From assembly GCF_000661955.1 (NCBI RefSeq), contig NZ_CP007597.1:3691142-3755141 (forward strand): a stretch of 64,000 nt of DNA. The letters are read 5' to 3'. Below are positions 63,561 through 64,000 of the stretch, in pieces. Both the position numbers and the translations under genes were made by a program. Position 1 is the first letter of the stretch. The number at the start of each line of letters is the position of its first letter. Source of the DNA: Stenotrophomonas rhizophila (lineage in GTDB: Bacteria; Pseudomonadota; Gammaproteobacteria; Xanthomonadales; Xanthomonadaceae). The notes beneath the pieces were generated by a model. That model ran no database searches. It saw only the letters and a program-made list of their open reading frames with translations, and was not told where the DNA came from.

Positions 63561-64000
63561 ATGCCTGCAGCAAAGGAAGCAGGACCCACCACCGCGTTGC
63601 GCCGCCGGTTACGCGTTGCCCTGCGCGCGGGGATGATCTGCGTAGCGGGCGGGCTCGCACTGTGCGTCCTTTGCCTGTGGTGGCCCAGCCCGCCGGCCCC
63701 GCTTCCGGAGGCTGCCAACAGCCGCCTGATCGTCAATGCGCGCATCATCGACGTGCGCCTTGGCAGCGCGGGTTCGCCTACCCACGTACTGGTCGAAGCA
63801 GGACGGATCGTGCAGGTAGGACCGGCGGTGAAGGCCGACGCAGGCGTGCCGGTGTTCGACGCCGCGGGAGGCTACCTGCTGCCCGGCTTCTGGGACATGC
63901 ACACGCATGCCTTCCAGCTGTCGCCCCAGCTGCACTTCCCCGTGTCCGTGGCCAACGGCATCACCGGAACGCGCGACATGATGGATTGTCCGCAGGTCCG
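63561..64000 (+). CDS. Amidohydrolase family protein (3' end outside window)
   Basis: The first 146 residues of a metal-dependent amidohydrolase. Residues 24-43 form a signal anchor or uncleaved signal peptide after a basic start (RRRLRVALRAG). SRLIVNARIIDVRLG and GRIVQVGPAVKAD form the N-terminal beta-sandwich, and LLPGFWDMHTHAF gives the HxH metal ligands of the TIM barrel. ITGTRDM follows as usual in prolidase/imidazolonepropionase-like members. AAGGA is nine bases before the ATG. The frame runs off the right edge. Confidence 0.85.
   Translation, partial: MPAAKEAGPTTALRRRLRVALRAGMICVAGGLALCVLCLWWPSPPAPLPEAANSRLIVNARIIDVRLGSAGSPTHVLVEAGRIVQVGPAVKADAGVPVFDAAGGYLLPGFWDMHTHAFQLSPQLHFPVSVANGITGTRDMMDCPQV

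Overview
The window looks like a chromosomal segment of a Stenotrophomonas species (Xanthomonadaceae). The DNA is GC-rich throughout. Intergenic spaces are full of short palindromes carrying a GTAG signature (the SMAG/REP-like repeats described in Stenotrophomonas maltophilia). Gene order and protein sequences are also gammaproteobacterial/xanthomonad in style. I see no tRNA, rRNA, prophage, transposase or CRISPR array. Most of the window is coding, with many ATGA stop-start overlaps that suggest translational coupling.

Layout. 0.2-7 kb: glnS, a nucleoside deaminase, rlmM, an EF-hand protein, and the ubiquinone hydroxylases ubiH-ubiI on the minus strand. 6.8-17.5 kb: a membrane protein with a cobalamin adenosyltransferase, a histone-deacetylase-like enzyme, then lptD-surA-pdxA-rsmA-apaG-apaH, the classical outer-membrane/ribosome cluster, with two small genes appended. 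17.6-23.2 kb (minus): lgt-thyA-folA, a TPM/LemA set, a TerC-like protein and dgkA. 23.5-30.8 kb: a GDSL hydrolase, a two-component system, and tesA divergent from the ybbA-ybbP-type ABC exporter. 31.3-35.5 kb (minus): a heme-uptake operon (hemP, TonB receptor, a heme-linked protein, DUF6607) behind a Fur-box-like site. 35.8-39.2 kb: an aldo-keto reductase, a NupC transporter and a PfkB kinase. 40.4-44.0 kb: an azole-forming RiPP (TOMM) cluster. 44.2-64 kb: dusB, a methyltransferase, a membrane protein plus glycosyltransferase pair, metK, a thioesterase, ppc, an S9 peptidase, ahcY behind an SAH riboswitch, and several small or hypothetical genes, ending inside an amidohydrolase gene.

Two things stand out. 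First, the TOMM cluster encodes a leader-binding/cyclodehydratase partner, a YcaO cyclodehydratase and a SagB-type dehydrogenase in one operon. Its only candidate substrate is a 192-residue polytopic membrane protein with nine consecutive Ser/Thr/Cys residues after a GGG near its N-terminus. No protease or exporter is present, so the cluster may install azoles on a resident membrane protein. Second, a composite of two long hairpins (A and B) occurs twice in opposite orientation, about 8 kb apart. It has compensatory base changes in the stems and a conserved loop, and it brackets the heme, reductase and nucleoside genes.

Methyl-cycle genes metK and ahcY lie about 8 kb apart. ahcY has a well-formed SAH riboswitch; I could not recognise one in front of metK.
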